The notes below the pieces were generated by a model. That model worked only from the letters and a program-made list of their open reading frames with translations, made no database searches and was not told the DNA's origin. A stretch of DNA of 55,813 nucleotides from positions 1 through 55,813 of the forward strand of contig NZ_MRBK01000008.1 in NCBI RefSeq assembly GCF_001969815.1. The letters are read 5' to 3'. Shown one piece after another: positions 9,716 to 20,234 of the stretch. Source of the DNA: Bacillus swezeyi. GTDB lineage: Bacteria; Bacillota; Bacilli; Bacillales; Bacillaceae. A program made the position numbers and the translations under genes. Position 1 is the first letter of the stretch. Each line of letters begins with the position of its first letter.

Positions 9716-10585
9716 TTATATTTCATCTCTTAGCGCTTCAAGCTCTTCTTTTGTAAACAAATACGTTTCATTACAAAAATGGCATTGCGCCTCGGCTTTT
9801 CCATCTTCGTCAATCATGGCTTGAATTTCCTGTTTGCCGAGACCGATAATTCCTCTTGCAAAACGCTCTTTTGAACAATTGCATGTAAAACGGACAGGAA
9901 CGGTTTCCAGTACTTCCGGATCTTCTCCCAAGACTGCGCTCAGCACTTCCTCAGGTGTCAGACCTTTTTGAATCAGCTTGGAAATCGGTTCCACTTGAGA
10001 AAGGTTTGTTTCCAGTCTTGTAATCGTTTCATCATCAGTCCCCGGCAGTAGCTGAATAATAAATCCGCCGGCCGCCAAAATCGTATTGTCAGGATTGACG
10101 AGCACACCGACGCCGACAGAAGAAGGGACTTGCTCGGAAGACACGAGATAATATGTAAAATCCTCGCCGACTTCCCCGGAAACGATCTCAACTTGACCCG
10201 TAAATAAATCGCGTAAACCAAGGTCTTTGACAACACTCAATGTTCCTGACGTTCCGACGGCCCTTTTGACATCGAGCTTTCCATGCTCATTTAAGTCAAA
10301 ATGAACGTGCGGGTTAGATACGTATCCCCTTACGTCTCCCTTTGCGTTTCCATCTGCGACAATAGCTCCGATCGGTCCGCCGCCTTCAATTTTAACGGTA
10401 AGCTTGTCTTCGCCTTTAAGCATGGCACCGAGCATTACGGCTGCCGTCATCGTCCTGCCTAATGCAGCAGAAGCAGTCGGCCATGTATTGTGCCTTCTTT
10501 GCGCTTCATGAATCGTTTCTGTTGTTCTTGCTGCATATGCCCGGACTTTGCCGTCATATGCAATGGCTTTTACTAAATAATCCAT
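9716..10585 (-). CDS. hslO: Redox-regulated holdase chaperone Hsp33
   Basis: Hsp33 is a cytosolic chaperone activated by oxidation of a zinc centre. The 289-residue protein has the N-terminal domain ([56 protein letters not shown]) and the C-terminal zinc switch: Cys235-x-Cys237 in CNCSKERF and Cys268-x-x-Cys271 in CHFC. The start at ATG 10583-10585 lies 6 nt after AGGAGG; earlier Met codons overlap that site. It follows coaX by 10 nt. Confidence 0.95.
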   Translation of the reverse strand: MDYLVKAIAYDGKVRAYAARTTETIHEAQRRHNTWPTASAALGRTMTAAVMLGAMLKGEDKLTVKIEGGGPIGAIVADGNAKGDVRGYVSNPHVHFDLNEHGKLDVKRAVGTSGTLSVVKDLGLRDLFTGQVEIVSGEVGEDFTYYLVSSEQVPSSVGVGVLVNPDNTILAAGGFIIQLLPGTDDETITRLETNLSQVEPISKLIQKGLTPEEVLSAVLGEDPEVLETVPVRFTCNCSKERFARGIIGLGKQEIQAMIDEDGKAEAQCHFCNETYLFTKEELEALRDEI

Positions 10586-10595
10586 AGTCATCCTC

Positions 10596-11372
10596 CTATA
10601 CACTTTCAACGCGATTCCGTTCGTATATCAGCTCAAGCCCCTTTAAGGTGAGAAACGGATCAACAACATCAATACAGTCGGACTCATCTGCAATCAAGGA
10701 TGCCAGACCGCCTGTTGCAATGACTTTCGGGTTTTGTTTGGACTGCCATTTCATCCGTTTGACAATCCCTTCAACTTGTCCGACATAGCCGTAAAGAATT
10801 CCGGATTGCATAGCGCTGACCGTACTTTTGCCGACGATGTTATCCGGCCGCGCAATTTCAATTCTAGGAAGTTTTGCGGCTCTTGAATAAAGGGCTTCTG
10901 TCGATATCGTGATCCCCGGTGCGATCGCTCCGCCCATGTATTCCTTGCGCTCGTTAATATAACAGTACGTTGTAGCGGTTCCAAAATCAACGACGATCAG
11001 CGGGCTGCCGTAGAGGTGAATCGCAGCGACTGCATTCACAATCCGATCCGCCCCAACTTCTTTCGGATTATCGTATTTAATATTTAATCCTGTTTTCATT
11101 CCGGGACCGACAATCTGCGGCTCGATCTGAAAATATTTTGTACACATTCTTTCAAGGGAAAACATGATCGGGGGTACAACTGATGAAATAATAATTCCTT
11201 CAATTTGATCAAACATTAGCCCCACGTAATCGAATAAAGAACGAAGGAGCATGCCGAATTCATCTTCGGTTTTATGGCGGCTTGTTTCGATCCGCCAGTG
11301 ATATTCAAGCTCACCGTCGTGATATATACCAATAACGGTATTTGTATTTCCCACATCTATAACAAGTAACAT
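10596..11372 (-). CDS. coaX: Type III pantothenate kinase
   Basis: CoaX phosphorylates pantothenate in the first step of coenzyme A synthesis. The 258-residue protein belongs to the ASKHA fold: [19 protein letters not shown] at the N-terminus (phosphate 1), NKY-type pantothenate region [33 protein letters not shown] (phosphate 2), GAIAPGI and ATGGLASLI (adenosine). It is first in a coaX-hslO-yacD group placed after the ftsH terminator; I see no confident -35/-10 pair upstream. Confidence 0.95.
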   Translation of the reverse strand: MLLVIDVGNTNTVIGIYHDGELEYHWRIETSRHKTEDEFGMLLRSLFDYVGLMFDQIEGIIISSVVPPIMFSLERMCTKYFQIEPQIVGPGMKTGLNIKYDNPKEVGADRIVNAVAAIHLYGSPLIVVDFGTATTYCYINERKEYMGGAIAPGITISTEALYSRAAKLPRIEIARPDNIVGKSTVSAMQSGILYGYVGQVEGIVKRMKWQSKQNPKVIATGGLASLIADESDCIDVVDPFLTLKGLELIYERNRVESV

Positions 11373-11507
11373 CTGATCACCACTTTTGACTAGTTTCTCT
11401 TACTTGGACATAAAACATTCTACCATCATACAATACACGATGCCGATTCCGTTTGTAAACGAATCAAACCGGCAGGAAGAAATTCGCCAAAGCGGCTCCT
11501 GAAGAAG
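11373..11507. other. Intergenic region between the ftsH terminator and coaX
   Basis: This stretch should hold the coaX promoter. On the minus strand TTTACA and TATTGT are separated by 18 bp, which is a weak sigma-A candidate only. There is no coding region or clear secondary structure besides the ftsH terminator to its right. Confidence 0.4.
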
Positions 11508-11553
11508 GCAATAAATAAGAAAAACTGCCAAATAGCGCAAGCTTGGCAGTTTT
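11508..11553 (-). terminator. Intrinsic terminator after ftsH
   Basis: Arms AAAACTGCCA/TGGCAGTTTT (11521-11530 with 11544-11553) followed on the minus strand by TTTTTCTTATTTATT. It starts about 27 bp after the ftsH stop. Confidence 0.88.
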
Positions 11554-11580
11554 CTTTAAAAGAATCGAAAAGGGACAGGG

Positions 11581-13500
11581 TTACTCTTGGTTATCCTCTT
11601 TTCTTTCTTCATCTTCTCTTTTGTTGATGTTTACTTTTACATCGTCTTTTTTCTCTTGCTCATCTTCATAAGTACGGTCAGGCAGTTTTCCGTGTTCAGT
11701 CAAATGCTTGATTTGCTCAGCATCGAGCGTTTCGACATCCAGCAATGTTTGGGCTATCAGCTCAAGCTTATCGCGATTTTCGGTAAGGATTGTTTTAGCA
11801 CGTTCATAGCAATCCTTAATGAAGTGCTGAATTTCTTTATCGATTTCATACGCGATCGCATCGCTGTAGTTCTGATCATTGTTGAAGTCGCGGCCTAAGA
11901 ACACCTGGCCGCCTTGCGACTGTCCGAATTGAAGAGGACCGAGTTTTTCAGACATTCCAAATTCAGTAACCATTCGTCTTGCAATACTTGTTGCACGCTG
12001 GAAGTCATTGTGGGCTCCCGTGCTGACTTCACCGAATATAATCTCCTCAGCTACACGGCCTCCAAGCAGGCCGACAATTTTATCGAGAAGTTCAGGTTTC
12101 GTTTGGAAATAACGGTCTTCCTTAGGAAGCATAACGGCATATCCGCCCGCTTGGCCGCGGGGAACAATCGTTACTTTATGCACCATATCCGCTTCGTCCA
12201 AGACGAGTCCGATGACGGTGTGTCCGGCTTCATGGTATGCAACGATATTGCGTTCTTTTTTAGAAATCACCCTGCTTTTCTTGGCAGGTCCTGCGATGAC
12301 ACGGTCTGTCGCTTCATCAATGTCGCGCATATCGATTTTCTTTTTATCATGACGGGCTGCTACAAGAGCCGCTTCATTTAAAAGGTTTTCAAGATCCGCA
12401 CCAGAGAATCCAGGCGTTCTCATCGCAATCGATTTTAAGTTGACAGCTTCGTCAAGCGGCTTGTTTCTCGCATGCACTTGAAGTACAGCTTCACGACCTT
12501 TGACATCAGGACGGTCAACTGTAATTTGACGGTCAAAGCGTCCCGGACGCAGCAATGCAGGGTCTAAAATATCCGCGCGGTTTGTCGCAGCAATGATAAT
12601 GATCCCTTCATTCGCGCTGAATCCGTCCATTTCAACGAGAAGCTGGTTCAGCGTCTGCTCACGTTCATCATGTCCGCCGCCAAGACCTGCACCACGCTGA
12701 CGCCCGACTGCATCGATCTCATCGATGAAAATCAGACACGGCGCATTTTTCTTGGCATTTTCGAACAAGTCGCGCACACGTGAAGCACCGACCCCGACGA
12801 ACATTTCAACGAAGTCAGATCCGCTTATACTGAAGAAAGGTACGCCCGCTTCACCGGCACAAGCTTTTGCAAGCAATGTTTTACCTGTACCCGGAGGCCC
12901 GACCAAAAGAACACCTTTCGGGATCCTTGCCCCGAGTTCAGCAAATTTGCGGGGATCTTTCAGGAAATCAACGACTTCAACAAGCTCTTGCTTTTCCTCA
13001 TCCGCTCCTGCCACATCTTTGAATTTGACTCGTTTCTTTTCTTCTGTATAAAGCTTAGCCTTGCTTTTACCGAAGTTCATGACACGGCTGCCGCCGCCTT
13101 GAGCCTGATTAAGCAGGAAGAAGAAAAGAATGAAGATAATAACAAAAGGGATGATGGTGGTAAAGAATGTCATCCATCCGCTTGTTTCCTGTGCGGGTTC
13201 AACCTGCACCTTCATTTTCTTAGCAACGTCAACAATCTGATCTGCCCCTTTTCCTTCAGGAACATGAGTCAGAAAATACTGGTCTTTCTCATAGTTCGCC
13301 AGCTGTCCGCGGACCTCATAAACACCCCTGACAGGCTGGATGGACACATTTTCAACCTTCCCGTTTTCAAGGTTTGAAACAAAGTCACTGTACGTCATAT
13401 TTTCGGTTTTCGGATTTGCGGTTTGGAAGTAGCTCACAACTCCGATCACAACTAATAAAATAAGTAAATAAAAAATGGTATTACGGAAGACCCGATTCAT
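11581..13500 (-). CDS. ftsH: ATP-dependent membrane zinc metalloprotease FtsH
   Basis: FtsH degrades misfolded membrane proteins and regulators; in Bacillus it is needed for sporulation (through Spo0E). The 639 residues have an N-terminal membrane segment (about 7-25), an extracytoplasmic domain, a second membrane segment (about 109-131), an AAA+ domain with Walker A GPPGTGKT (201-208) and Walker B IFIDEID (257-263), the second region of homology around RPGRFDRQ, and the protease motif HEAGH (423-427). The tail is highly charged and acidic. It has a strong ribosome site, GGGAGGAGG, and its own extended -10 promoter downstream of hprT. Confidence 0.98.
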   Translation of the reverse strand: MNRVFRNTIFYLLILLVVIGVVSYFQTANPKTENMTYSDFVSNLENGKVENVSIQPVRGVYEVRGQLANYEKDQYFLTHVPEGKGADQIVDVAKKMKVQVEPAQETSGWMTFFTTIIPFVIIFILFFFLLNQAQGGGSRVMNFGKSKAKLYTEEKKRVKFKDVAGADEEKQELVEVVDFLKDPRKFAELGARIPKGVLLVGPPGTGKTLLAKACAGEAGVPFFSISGSDFVEMFVGVGASRVRDLFENAKKNAPCLIFIDEIDAVGRQRGAGLGGGHDEREQTLNQLLVEMDGFSANEGIIIIAATNRADILDPALLRPGRFDRQITVDRPDVKGREAVLQVHARNKPLDEAVNLKSIAMRTPGFSGADLENLLNEAALVAARHDKKKIDMRDIDEATDRVIAGPAKKSRVISKKERNIVAYHEAGHTVIGLVLDEADMVHKVTIVPRGQAGGYAVMLPKEDRYFQTKPELLDKIVGLLGGRVAEEIIFGEVSTGAHNDFQRATSIARRMVTEFGMSEKLGPLQFGQSQGGQVFLGRDFNNDQNYSDAIAYEIDKEIQHFIKDCYERAKTILTENRDKLELIAQTLLDVETLDAEQIKHLTEHGKLPDRTYEDEQEKKDDVKVNINKREDEERKEDNQE

Positions 13501-13537
13501 TCCTTACCTCCTCCCACAGTAAGCACAACTATGTTCA

Positions 13538-13567
13538 ATAGTATCATAGAAAATCGTTCCAATACAA
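13538..13567 (-). promoter_or_regulatory. ftsH promoter (sigma-A, extended -10)
   Basis: Minus-strand -35 TTGTAT (13562-13567), 18-bp spacer, -10 TACTAT (13538-13543) preceded by TGA, that is a TGnTACTAT extended -10. It lies 38 bp upstream of the ftsH start, in the hprT-ftsH gap. Confidence 0.75.
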
Positions 13568-13597
13568 CAGATATCCCTTTTGCAGACAAGCCTCATA

Positions 13598-14137
13598 TCA
13601 GCTTTCATAAACCGCTGGTTTGAGTACTCCGATATACGGAAGATTGCGGTAGCGTTCTGCATAATCAAGGCCGTATCCCACAACGAAAGCGTCGGGAACT
13701 TCAAAGCCGACATAATCCGCTTTGATATCTGCTTTACGTCCGCTCGGCTTATCAAGAAGGGTCACAATCTTAATCGATTTTGCTTTGCGGTATCGGAAAA
13801 GCTCTACAAGATAACTTAAAGTCAGCCCACTGTCGATGATGTCTTCAATAATTAAGATGTCACGGCCCTCTACTGATGTATCCAAATCCTTAATGATTTT
13901 GACTTCACCGGAAGAAACCGTGGAATTGCCATAGCTTGATACATCCATGAAATCCATTTCCAAATATGTATCAATATGCTTCAAAAGATCGGCCATAAAC
14001 GGCATGGCTCCCTTTAACACACCGATGGCCAACGGGAACTTGCCGCTATACTCTTCTGTTAACGCTGCGCCGAGCCCCTTGACTTTTTTTTGGATCTCTT
14101 CTTCAGAGATCAAGATATTTTCAATATCCTGTTTCAT
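13598..14137 (-). CDS. hprT: Hypoxanthine-guanine phosphoribosyltransferase
   Basis: HprT salvages hypoxanthine and guanine to IMP and GMP with PRPP. The 179-residue protein carries the PRPP-binding loop [15 protein letters not shown] (about 96-110), the flexible-loop [13 protein letters not shown] and the purine-contacting [20 protein letters not shown]. In B. subtilis HprT is inhibited by ppGpp and interacts with TilS. Its start overlaps the tilS 3' end by 17 nt, indicating coupled expression. Confidence 0.96.
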   Translation of the reverse strand: MKQDIENILISEEEIQKKVKGLGAALTEEYSGKFPLAIGVLKGAMPFMADLLKHIDTYLEMDFMDVSSYGNSTVSSGEVKIIKDLDTSVEGRDILIIEDIIDSGLTLSYLVELFRYRKAKSIKIVTLLDKPSGRKADIKADYVGFEVPDAFVVGYGLDYAERYRNLPYIGVLKPAVYES

Positions 14138-15548
14138 TCTTTGCTAGCCCCCTACACTTTTCATGCTGTCTATATTGTAATACAATGCGATCATTGTTTG
14201 TAACATCAAGTTCCTCAAAAATGGTTTTTTTCAGACCAGGTATCCAGACAATTCGTCCAATCGCGTCTGTAACAATGGGCCAGCTGTCTCTTTTTGCAAG
14301 AGGCACTTTTTCATCAATAAATATATCTTTTACCTTTTTTGAGCCGTTCATCCCTTTAAGTTTGATTCTGTCTCCTTTTTGCCTTGTCCGGACATAGAGA
14401 GGGAAATGAACCTGCTGCGGACTTGTTGCAAAAACTTCATTTCCATTGGGCACAGGGGCTGAACCTTGTCTGCTCACATGAAGGGAAAAACCGTTAGGAA
14501 GCATCAGGTCTTCTTCTGCACCGCTTATTTCATAATGATAGGAAATATTTTCACATTGCACACGCTGAAATGTAAACAAACATGTATGATAAGATTTAAC
14601 CACTTTTAGCCCATTTGGGAAATCAAGAGAACCGGAAGGATCCGCTTTTGAAATCCATTCCAGAAACACCTTAATATGATGGGCTGAAAACGCAGATGGA
14701 ACGTTTTCATAAAGATAGTTTAATATTAGTTGAACTCCCCTTCTTTGTAAAGGCATAGGGAGCTCAAGAAGGTGCTTGACGCTGATTTTCACACCGGAAC
14801 TTGACTTGCTTGTGATTACTGTATTCATTTTCTCTTTTGTTAATGCCTGCAAGTATAATTCGTCCTCAGTCAGCGATTCACTGACGGATTGAAACCGTTT
14901 ATGGACATCTTCCGACTCTTTCTTTAAGAAAGGGAGAACATGGTGTCTGAATCTGTTCCGTGTATAATCATCCTGATCATTGCTCGGATCCGTCCTGAAC
15001 GGTACATGATTCTCTTTGCAGTAAGCCAAAAGATCTTCTTTGGCAAGCCCGAGAAACGGCCTGATCAGCCATCCGTTATCAAAACGGCGCTTCGGCTGAA
15101 TACCGGCAAGTCCCATACCGATGGTGCCTTTCGCCAATTTCATCAGCATTGTCTCGATCTGATCATCACCATGGTGAGCAAGGGCCAAATATTTCGCTTG
15201 ATGATTTTTCATTTGCTCCTTAAAGAACTGGAATCTGCATTCTCTTGCGGCCGCCTGTTTATTAAGACTTTTTTCGGACGCATACTTTTGAACATCAATT
15301 TGCTGCGCCTCACAGCGAATGCCCTCTGCTACGCAATATTCCTGCACAAAACGCATATCTTTTTCAGACTCTTCGCCTCTGAACTGATGATCGACATGTG
15401 CGGCAATGAGTATCGCAGTGCCGGGAATCTTATGATGTAATGCATGAAGCAGAGCCATGGAATCAGGTCCGCCGGAGACGCCGGCGATGATCGTTGCCCC
15501 ATCAAAAGCCAGTTCGTATTTTTCAATAAAATCTTCTATGCTTTTCAC
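14121..15548 (-). CDS. tilS: tRNA(Ile)-lysidine synthetase
   Basis: TilS converts the wobble cytidine of tRNA-Ile(CAU) to lysidine, switching it from Met to Ile decoding. The PP-loop ATP-pyrophosphatase signature SGGPDS is at residues 25-30, followed by [35 protein letters not shown] and [19 protein letters not shown], with a C-terminal tRNA-binding region. The start is GTG (15546-15548) preceded by GGGAGG. The 475-residue length is normal. It overlaps hprT. Confidence 0.95.
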   Translation of the reverse strand: MKSIEDFIEKYELAFDGATIIAGVSGGPDSMALLHALHHKIPGTAILIAAHVDHQFRGEESEKDMRFVQEYCVAEGIRCEAQQIDVQKYASEKSLNKQAAARECRFQFFKEQMKNHQAKYLALAHHGDDQIETMLMKLAKGTIGMGLAGIQPKRRFDNGWLIRPFLGLAKEDLLAYCKENHVPFRTDPSNDQDDYTRNRFRHHVLPFLKKESEDVHKRFQSVSESLTEDELYLQALTKEKMNTVITSKSSSGVKISVKHLLELPMPLQRRGVQLILNYLYENVPSAFSAHHIKVFLEWISKADPSGSLDFPNGLKVVKSYHTCLFTFQRVQCENISYHYEISGAEEDLMLPNGFSLHVSRQGSAPVPNGNEVFATSPQQVHFPLYVRTRQKGDRIKLKGMNGSKKVKDIFIDEKVPLAKRDSWPIVTDAIGRIVWIPGLKKTIFEELDVTNNDRIVLQYRQHEKCRGLAKNETGY

Positions 15549-15649
15549 AATGTCCTCCCACTAAGAGCAGGGTGATTTTCAAAAGATATAAATAATCCTA
15601 ACACTTTCAATCAGTCCCTGCAAAGAAGAGCTATCACCCTTGTGATGTC

Positions 15650-16675
15650 TCAAATAAAAAAGAGCACGATATAGGCGAAATAAAGGGCAAGCACACTCAC
15701 AACGATCAGCAGCGTCTCAAAGATGCCGCCGGATTTTTGATGATTTTTCCGCACCTTGCGACCGCTTCTCGACCGCTGCTGAGGCGCCGTCCGCCTCCTT
15801 TGTCCCGTCCCTTGCGACGAGGCCGGTATTGAAGATGGACGGGCGGTTCTCGATTGACGGCGGCTCGGGCGGCCCGCCTCAAGCAAGTCAGCCTTCATTT
15901 CATCCGCTGTATTGTATCTTCCTTTTAAAGCCGATAATAAAACCGCTTTATATTTCGTCAAAAACGGGTGGCTGTCGATGACCGACAAAAGCTGATCCAT
16001 CGGTTTGCTTGTTTTCTTAAATTCTTTCTTTGTCACGCAATTCACCATAATCATGGCCACGGAAAACAGATCATATGAAGGTTCAGCCTTGCGAGTTCCG
16101 CATTCCCAGTATCCTCTGTCAAAAAACTCAGTGTATTCCTTGATGGCCCGGCCTTCTTTCGTCGTCCCGCCGACATCAATACAGCGAATCCTTGCCGGAG
16201 GTCCCGTCACGATCAAGTTTTCGGGTTTTAAATCTCCAAACACCCATCCTTCGCGATGAATGATGGATAAGTTTGATAAAAGCTGGCTGATCAATACCGG
16301 AATCCACTCCTCTCCTTTCTCGTTGATATAACACAAAAGCAATGGCCCCTCAATATATTCCATTACATAAAATGAGAGCTTCTTTCCGGTATTGGACACT
16401 GTCATGTCGTCCACATCAAAAAAAGAAGGCCCCATTGCTCTTGCCTGGGCCTTTGAGAAGGATTTCAGAACATTCACTTCCGAGGTAATCGACAGGCTGT
16501 CATCACTCACCTTGAGTGCCACGCGGCCTTTTTTTGAATCGGCCAGGTAAACAACGCCATTAGCCCCTTTTCCAAGCTGTCTGATGATCCTGTAGGAATG
16601 ATTATTCCATTTCCCAACTACGGCTGAACCCGGCTTTAAACTATCCGCCAAACTCGTCGAAGCGTCTTTCATCAT
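15650..16675 (-). CDS. yabT: Membrane-anchored Ser/Thr protein kinase YabT
   Basis: In B. subtilis YabT is a DNA-activated kinase at the forespore septum that phosphorylates RecA and AbrB. The 341-residue protein has a Hanks kinase fold: the glycine loop LGKGANGVVYLA, the lysine in VALKV, the catalytic loop GDLKPENL and DVGG in place of DFG. A linker of about 45 residues rich in Arg, Ser and Gln (residues about 270-315) fits DNA binding, and the last 26 residues form one membrane helix (TLLIVVSVLALYFAYIVLFF). There is no PASTA domain. It overlaps yabS by 35 nt and lies downstream of spoIIE, consistent with sporulation expression. Confidence 0.93.
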   Translation of the reverse strand: MMKDASTSLADSLKPGSAVVGKWNNHSYRIIRQLGKGANGVVYLADSKKGRVALKVSDDSLSITSEVNVLKSFSKAQARAMGPSFFDVDDMTVSNTGKKLSFYVMEYIEGPLLLCYINEKGEEWIPVLISQLLSNLSIIHREGWVFGDLKPENLIVTGPPARIRCIDVGGTTKEGRAIKEYTEFFDRGYWECGTRKAEPSYDLFSVAMIMVNCVTKKEFKKTSKPMDQLLSVIDSHPFLTKYKAVLLSALKGRYNTADEMKADLLEAGRPSRRQSRTARPSSIPASSQGTGQRRRTAPQQRSRSGRKVRKNHQKSGGIFETLLIVVSVLALYFAYIVLFFI

Positions 16676-17378
16676 CTTCTAACATGCCCCTTCTTGAGCC
16701 GATTTTATTGAAATGCTGTATCGCCTCTCTGATTGCCGGTCCTGTCGGCGTGATTCCTCCGGCCGCCAGTTTGGAAAATATCGAGGAAAGAGATTCAAAC
16801 TTCGGCGTCCAATCCAGCACAAGTTCAACCTCTTGTTTTTTCCCGGGAAATATAAACATGGCAAATTCGTTTTCACCGATTCTTGAGTTCAGACTGATGG
16901 ACAAATCAATCAATGCTTCTTTGACTGTCGGGAGCTTTGGATTCATGCTTGCGCTCGTATCGACAAGAACCAAGACGTGTAAATGAACAGTTTCTCCAAG
17001 TTCATCCACGACTTCCATGACTTCTCCTCGTTTATCAGGGGGCAGTTCATCCATTTCAGAATGCTTGCCGAGAATTTGTTTAAGCTCATTGTTGACCACA
17101 CCCTGAAGGGTTTGTGTCATTGCTTTTTTCGTCACCATTTGTACCGTCTGTGACAGCTGTGAAGCATAAACAACCTGGTGAACCCCGCCTCCAGCGAGAG
17201 CGATGCCTTCAACTTCTTTCATCGCATCTTGATCCATCGCATTTTCTTCCATAATCCCAATGACATTTACGGTAATCCCCTGCTCTTTTGCAAAGGCTGC
17301 CATCGCCTGCGGATCTTCACCGCGGTTCGAACAGCCGTCCGTAATAAGCAGGATTTGATTCAAGTGCCCCTTTTTCAT
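16641..17378 (-). CDS. yabS: VWA-domain protein YabS
   Basis: The 245 residues show von Willebrand A features twice: LLITDGCSNRGEDP near the N-terminus and a metal-ion-dependent adhesion site DTSASMN in LHVLVLVDTSASMNPKLP, followed by GGITPTGPAIREAIQHF. The function is unknown; association with the kinase YabT (35-nt overlap) suggests they work together. I choose ATG 17376-17378 because AGGAGG lies 9 nt upstream and the ortholog starts MKKG. Confidence 0.88.
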   Translation of the reverse strand: MKKGHLNQILLITDGCSNRGEDPQAMAAFAKEQGITVNVIGIMEENAMDQDAMKEVEGIALAGGGVHQVVYASQLSQTVQMVTKKAMTQTLQGVVNNELKQILGKHSEMDELPPDKRGEVMEVVDELGETVHLHVLVLVDTSASMNPKLPTVKEALIDLSISLNSRIGENEFAMFIFPGKKQEVELVLDWTPKFESLSSIFSKLAAGGITPTGPAIREAIQHFNKIGSRRGMLEDDERRFDEFGG

Positions 17379-17453
17379 GTTTTTATTCCTCCTGGACAAA
17401 GATATCTTTATTTAATTCCATCATCGCCAGAAGAAATTTGATTTATACGAGAG

Positions 17454-19943
17454 CTAAGAAATCTCTTGATTCTTTTGGAAAAAAGCGGGGGCCGGAATCG
17501 ACGCCCACTTTGGCGTATTATGATCTATCTTTATGACGATCACCGTCATATCATCCTCAATCAGACCCGACCTTGTCCGAATGACCTCTTCCATGATCAA
17601 ATCGGCGATTTCCTGAGGGTCCTCTGTTTTAAGCGACTTCAATTTTCTCTTCATCCAAAGATCATGATTTTCTACATGTCTCGGCCCTTCAAAGATTCCG
17701 TCACTCATCATGATCAGAATGTCTCCAGCTTTTAATTGTTCGCTGACAACATCGACATCAAACTCGGTAATGATACCGATCGGCAAATTGCTGGCCTGAA
17801 CTTTGATGATCTGATCTGATCTCTTAATAAAACTTGGCGTCGAACCGATTTTCAAGAATTTGCAGCTGGCATCTTGCAAATCAATAATAGATAGGTCCAG
17901 CGTCGAGTAAATCTCATCCGTCGTTCTTAATGAAAGGATGCTGTTGATGGTTTTAATTGCGACCTTTTCATCAATGCCTGACTGAAGGATTTTTTCAAGA
18001 AGCTTGATCGTTTCATTGCTTTCAAAGTGCGCCCTGGCGCCATTTCCCATGCCATCGCTGATAGCGGCTGCATATTTGCCTGCTCCGAGTTCCATCATAT
18101 TATAGCTGTCTCCGGAGACGAGGCCCCCGCCTTTCGCCGCGTGAGCCGCCCCTGTCACAACACGGTAGGATTTTGCAGATCCGAAAGCGACATGACAGTA
18201 TCCGTTCGGGTGGCCGGCACATTGTTCAGCCTTTACGATGATTTGCTCCTCCAAAATATCAGACAGCATCGGGGCAATGATTTTCTCACATTCTCCATGT
18301 CCGTTGCAGTACGGAATACTCATTTCAATATCGATGTTCCCCTGATCTAGACTGTAGATTTCGACTTGCTGTATTTCTATGCCGAAATGCTGCAGCGCTT
18401 CCCTAATTTGTTCTTCCTGGATAAAGTGCTGCTCCCGTTCCCTTTTGATTTCCCGAGAAAAGTCAGACATCACCTGTGATACACCGAGAAGCTGTTCTGC
18501 TACAAGACGTCTGCTGTCATGCACCTTTTGCTTCAACGTCTGATTGGCTCTAAAGTTTGTCAGCTCGTCCTCTATCAGCGCTTCAACTTGTTTTGATTTA
18601 GAACAGTGCTGATTGAATTCTTTTTTCAGCCTGCGGTTTTGATAATATTGCTTTTCCTCTGTTTCTTGCATAACCCGTTTCATCAAATCATATGTTTTAT
18701 CAAAGTTCTGTACCCAGCACTTGTTTTTCTTATAGCAAGATTGGCAGGAATGTTCTGTAACCGTGCTTAAAAACAGGTCAATTTCTTTTTCTTTCCCTTC
18801 CTCATCAGGAACAGAATGATAAAATGTGGTAAAACTTTCAGATAAAGCATGAAACACGGTTGAAAATTGATCGACTTTTTGGGCGGTGACATCTCGGATT
18901 TTTCTTGCATATTGCTGCTGCTCTTGCGCGTGCTCGACCGTACCCGGTATATATTTGGCCACTTTTTTCGTAATCGACTGCGGTGTTAAAAGAAACAGAC
19001 CGATCGCGATCAAGGATTCATAAAGCGTTGGTACAAGTTCTGCGGAACCCCCGCCATAAAGAGAAATCAACAAAGATCCGATCAAAAGGCCGACCGCCGC
19101 GCCCGCTTTTTTCCCTTCTTTTAGCAAACCGCCTAGAAGTCCGGAAAAAGCCAGCAGACTCATCTGATATAGATTGCCGATATTTGAGAGGCTGAGGATC
19201 AAGCCTGTCACAACCCCGACGGTACAACCGATGCTGGCACCTCCGATAAACGCGAAAGTCAGCACGACATAACGGGCCAATATCAGTTCAGCCTGCATGC
19301 CTTGAAATGAAACACCCGTTAATCCGGTAAGAACCGATGCAATTAAAATCATAAAGCAGATGATTTCCTCAATCTTCAACGATTGTTTGGCCCGTTTTGA
19401 AGTCACAATCGGCAGGCTTTGCAAAAAAATCAGCGTTAAAATAAAGGATAATCCGGCTTCAACGAAAGCCATAATGTAATGATAGCTTGAAACCGTTCCA
19501 TATTGTGTGTAAACAAACCCGCATCTTGTCAGCGCCATTGCCAAAAAAACAACGACGGGCAATGTTCTGACTTGATCCTTTATAATAAAAGAGGTCAATT
19601 TTGAACATATCGCAAACGAAACAATTGCTGCGAGCACAAATAAGGAATGCTGGGGCGATATACTCAGAGCCCCCGCAAGCAGCGCCAAAAACGCCAAGAA
19701 AGCTTTGTCTTTTTTGATTAAAAGCATCGCGCCGAAAAATGGAAGAGCAAAGGGTATCACCTCTGACAGAATGAAGGCTCGTCCCAATAAAAAACCGATG
19801 ATCATATAGATAAACCCTTTATAGAAAAAGAGCGAATATAAATGCTGCATCATAAGCTTCGTCATTTTGCCAAACCATGAGTACATCTTTTGCACAACTG
19901 GTCCTGCTATTGGGCTGTTAACCCTTCTTTCCGCTTTTTCCAT
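17454..19943 (-). CDS. spoIIE: Stage II sporulation protein E, PP2C phosphatase activating sigma-F
   Basis: SpoIIE dephosphorylates SpoIIAA-P in the forespore, releasing sigma-F from SpoIIAB, and helps place the polar septum through FtsZ. The protein (829 residues) has about ten membrane segments in the first 330 residues, a coiled central FtsZ-interacting region (IRDVTAQKVDQF onwards) and a C-terminal PP2C domain with SGDSYNMMELG, ISDGMGNGARAHFES, LPIGI and MMSDGIFEGP. The start ATG 19941-19943 lies 7 nt after GGGGGA. The promoter shows the 21-bp spacer typical of spoIIE. Confidence 0.97.
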   Translation of the reverse strand: MEKAERRVNSPIAGPVVQKMYSWFGKMTKLMMQHLYSLFFYKGFIYMIIGFLLGRAFILSEVIPFALPFFGAMLLIKKDKAFLAFLALLAGALSISPQHSLFVLAAIVSFAICSKLTSFIIKDQVRTLPVVVFLAMALTRCGFVYTQYGTVSSYHYIMAFVEAGLSFILTLIFLQSLPIVTSKRAKQSLKIEEIICFMILIASVLTGLTGVSFQGMQAELILARYVVLTFAFIGGASIGCTVGVVTGLILSLSNIGNLYQMSLLAFSGLLGGLLKEGKKAGAAVGLLIGSLLISLYGGGSAELVPTLYESLIAIGLFLLTPQSITKKVAKYIPGTVEHAQEQQQYARKIRDVTAQKVDQFSTVFHALSESFTTFYHSVPDEEGKEKEIDLFLSTVTEHSCQSCYKKNKCWVQNFDKTYDLMKRVMQETEEKQYYQNRRLKKEFNQHCSKSKQVEALIEDELTNFRANQTLKQKVHDSRRLVAEQLLGVSQVMSDFSREIKREREQHFIQEEQIREALQHFGIEIQQVEIYSLDQGNIDIEMSIPYCNGHGECEKIIAPMLSDILEEQIIVKAEQCAGHPNGYCHVAFGSAKSYRVVTGAAHAAKGGGLVSGDSYNMMELGAGKYAAAISDGMGNGARAHFESNETIKLLEKILQSGIDEKVAIKTINSILSLRTTDEIYSTLDLSIIDLQDASCKFLKIGSTPSFIKRSDQIIKVQASNLPIGIITEFDVDVVSEQLKAGDILIMMSDGIFEGPRHVENHDLWMKRKLKSLKTEDPQEIADLIMEEVIRTRSGLIEDDMTVIVIKIDHNTPKWASIPAPAFFQKNQEIS

Positions 19944-19978
19944 GATCTCATCCCCCACTCGTTTATTCGTTGCTTGCC

Positions 19979-20011
19979 ATTATAGCGAAAGATGAAATAG
20001 GATTTTGTCAA
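19979..20011 (-). promoter_or_regulatory. spoIIE promoter with 21-bp spacer
   Basis: Perfect hexamers TTGACA (20006-20011) and TATAAT (19979-19984) are separated by 21 bp on the minus strand. This abnormal spacing is the known hallmark of the B. subtilis spoIIE promoter, which needs Spo0A~P to work with sigma-A. Confidence 0.88.
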
Positions 20012-20037
20012 AAGAAGGTAACGATTTAAAAGAACTC

Positions 20038-20088
20038 TTCGACGGTTTTTGTAAGGAGCTTCAATCACTCTTGATAAGTCGAGTCGAT
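20038..20088 (-). promoter_or_regulatory. Candidate Spo0A boxes upstream of spoIIE
   Basis: CGTCGAA (minus strand, 20038-20044) matches the 0A box TGTCGAA at 6 of 7 positions. Further out, AGTCGAG and AGTCGAT overlap at 20077-20088 (5 of 7 each). All lie upstream of the -35, as expected for Spo0A~P activation. Confidence 0.6.
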
Positions 20089-20111
20089 TCTCGTTATTTT
20101 GCATTTTTTCC

Positions 20112-20148
20112 GAAACAAAAAAACCGGCTTCATAAGAAACCGGTTTTT
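20112..20148 (-). terminator. Terminator of the tRNA unit
   Basis: An AAAAACCGG/CCGGTTTTT stem with a short loop is followed by T runs on the minus strand. It starts 5 bp after tRNA-Glu and lies about 100 bp before the spoIIE promoter, separating the two units. Confidence 0.88.
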
Positions 20149-20152
20149 AAGA

Positions 20153-20224
20153 TGACCCGTACGGGATTCGAACCCGTGTTACCGCCGTGAAAGGGCGGTG
20201 TCTTAACCGCTTGACCAACGGGCC
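20153..20224 (-). tRNA. trnSL-Glu1: tRNA-Glu (anticodon TTC)
   Basis: A 72-nt cloverleaf: acceptor GGCCCGT pairs with ACGGGTC, anticodon arm CGCCC-TTTCACG with anticodon TTC, T arm GGGTTCGAATCCC. No 3' CCA is encoded, so it is added post-transcriptionally. It follows tRNA-Met in one transcript. The symbol follows the B. subtilis locus of the same position. Confidence 0.95.
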
Positions 20225-20234
20225 TTGATAAAAG

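Noticed and set aside
15600..15649. Terminator after yabT
   Set aside because: Only a 5-bp stem ATCAC/GTGAT without a real T tract is present; too weak to call.
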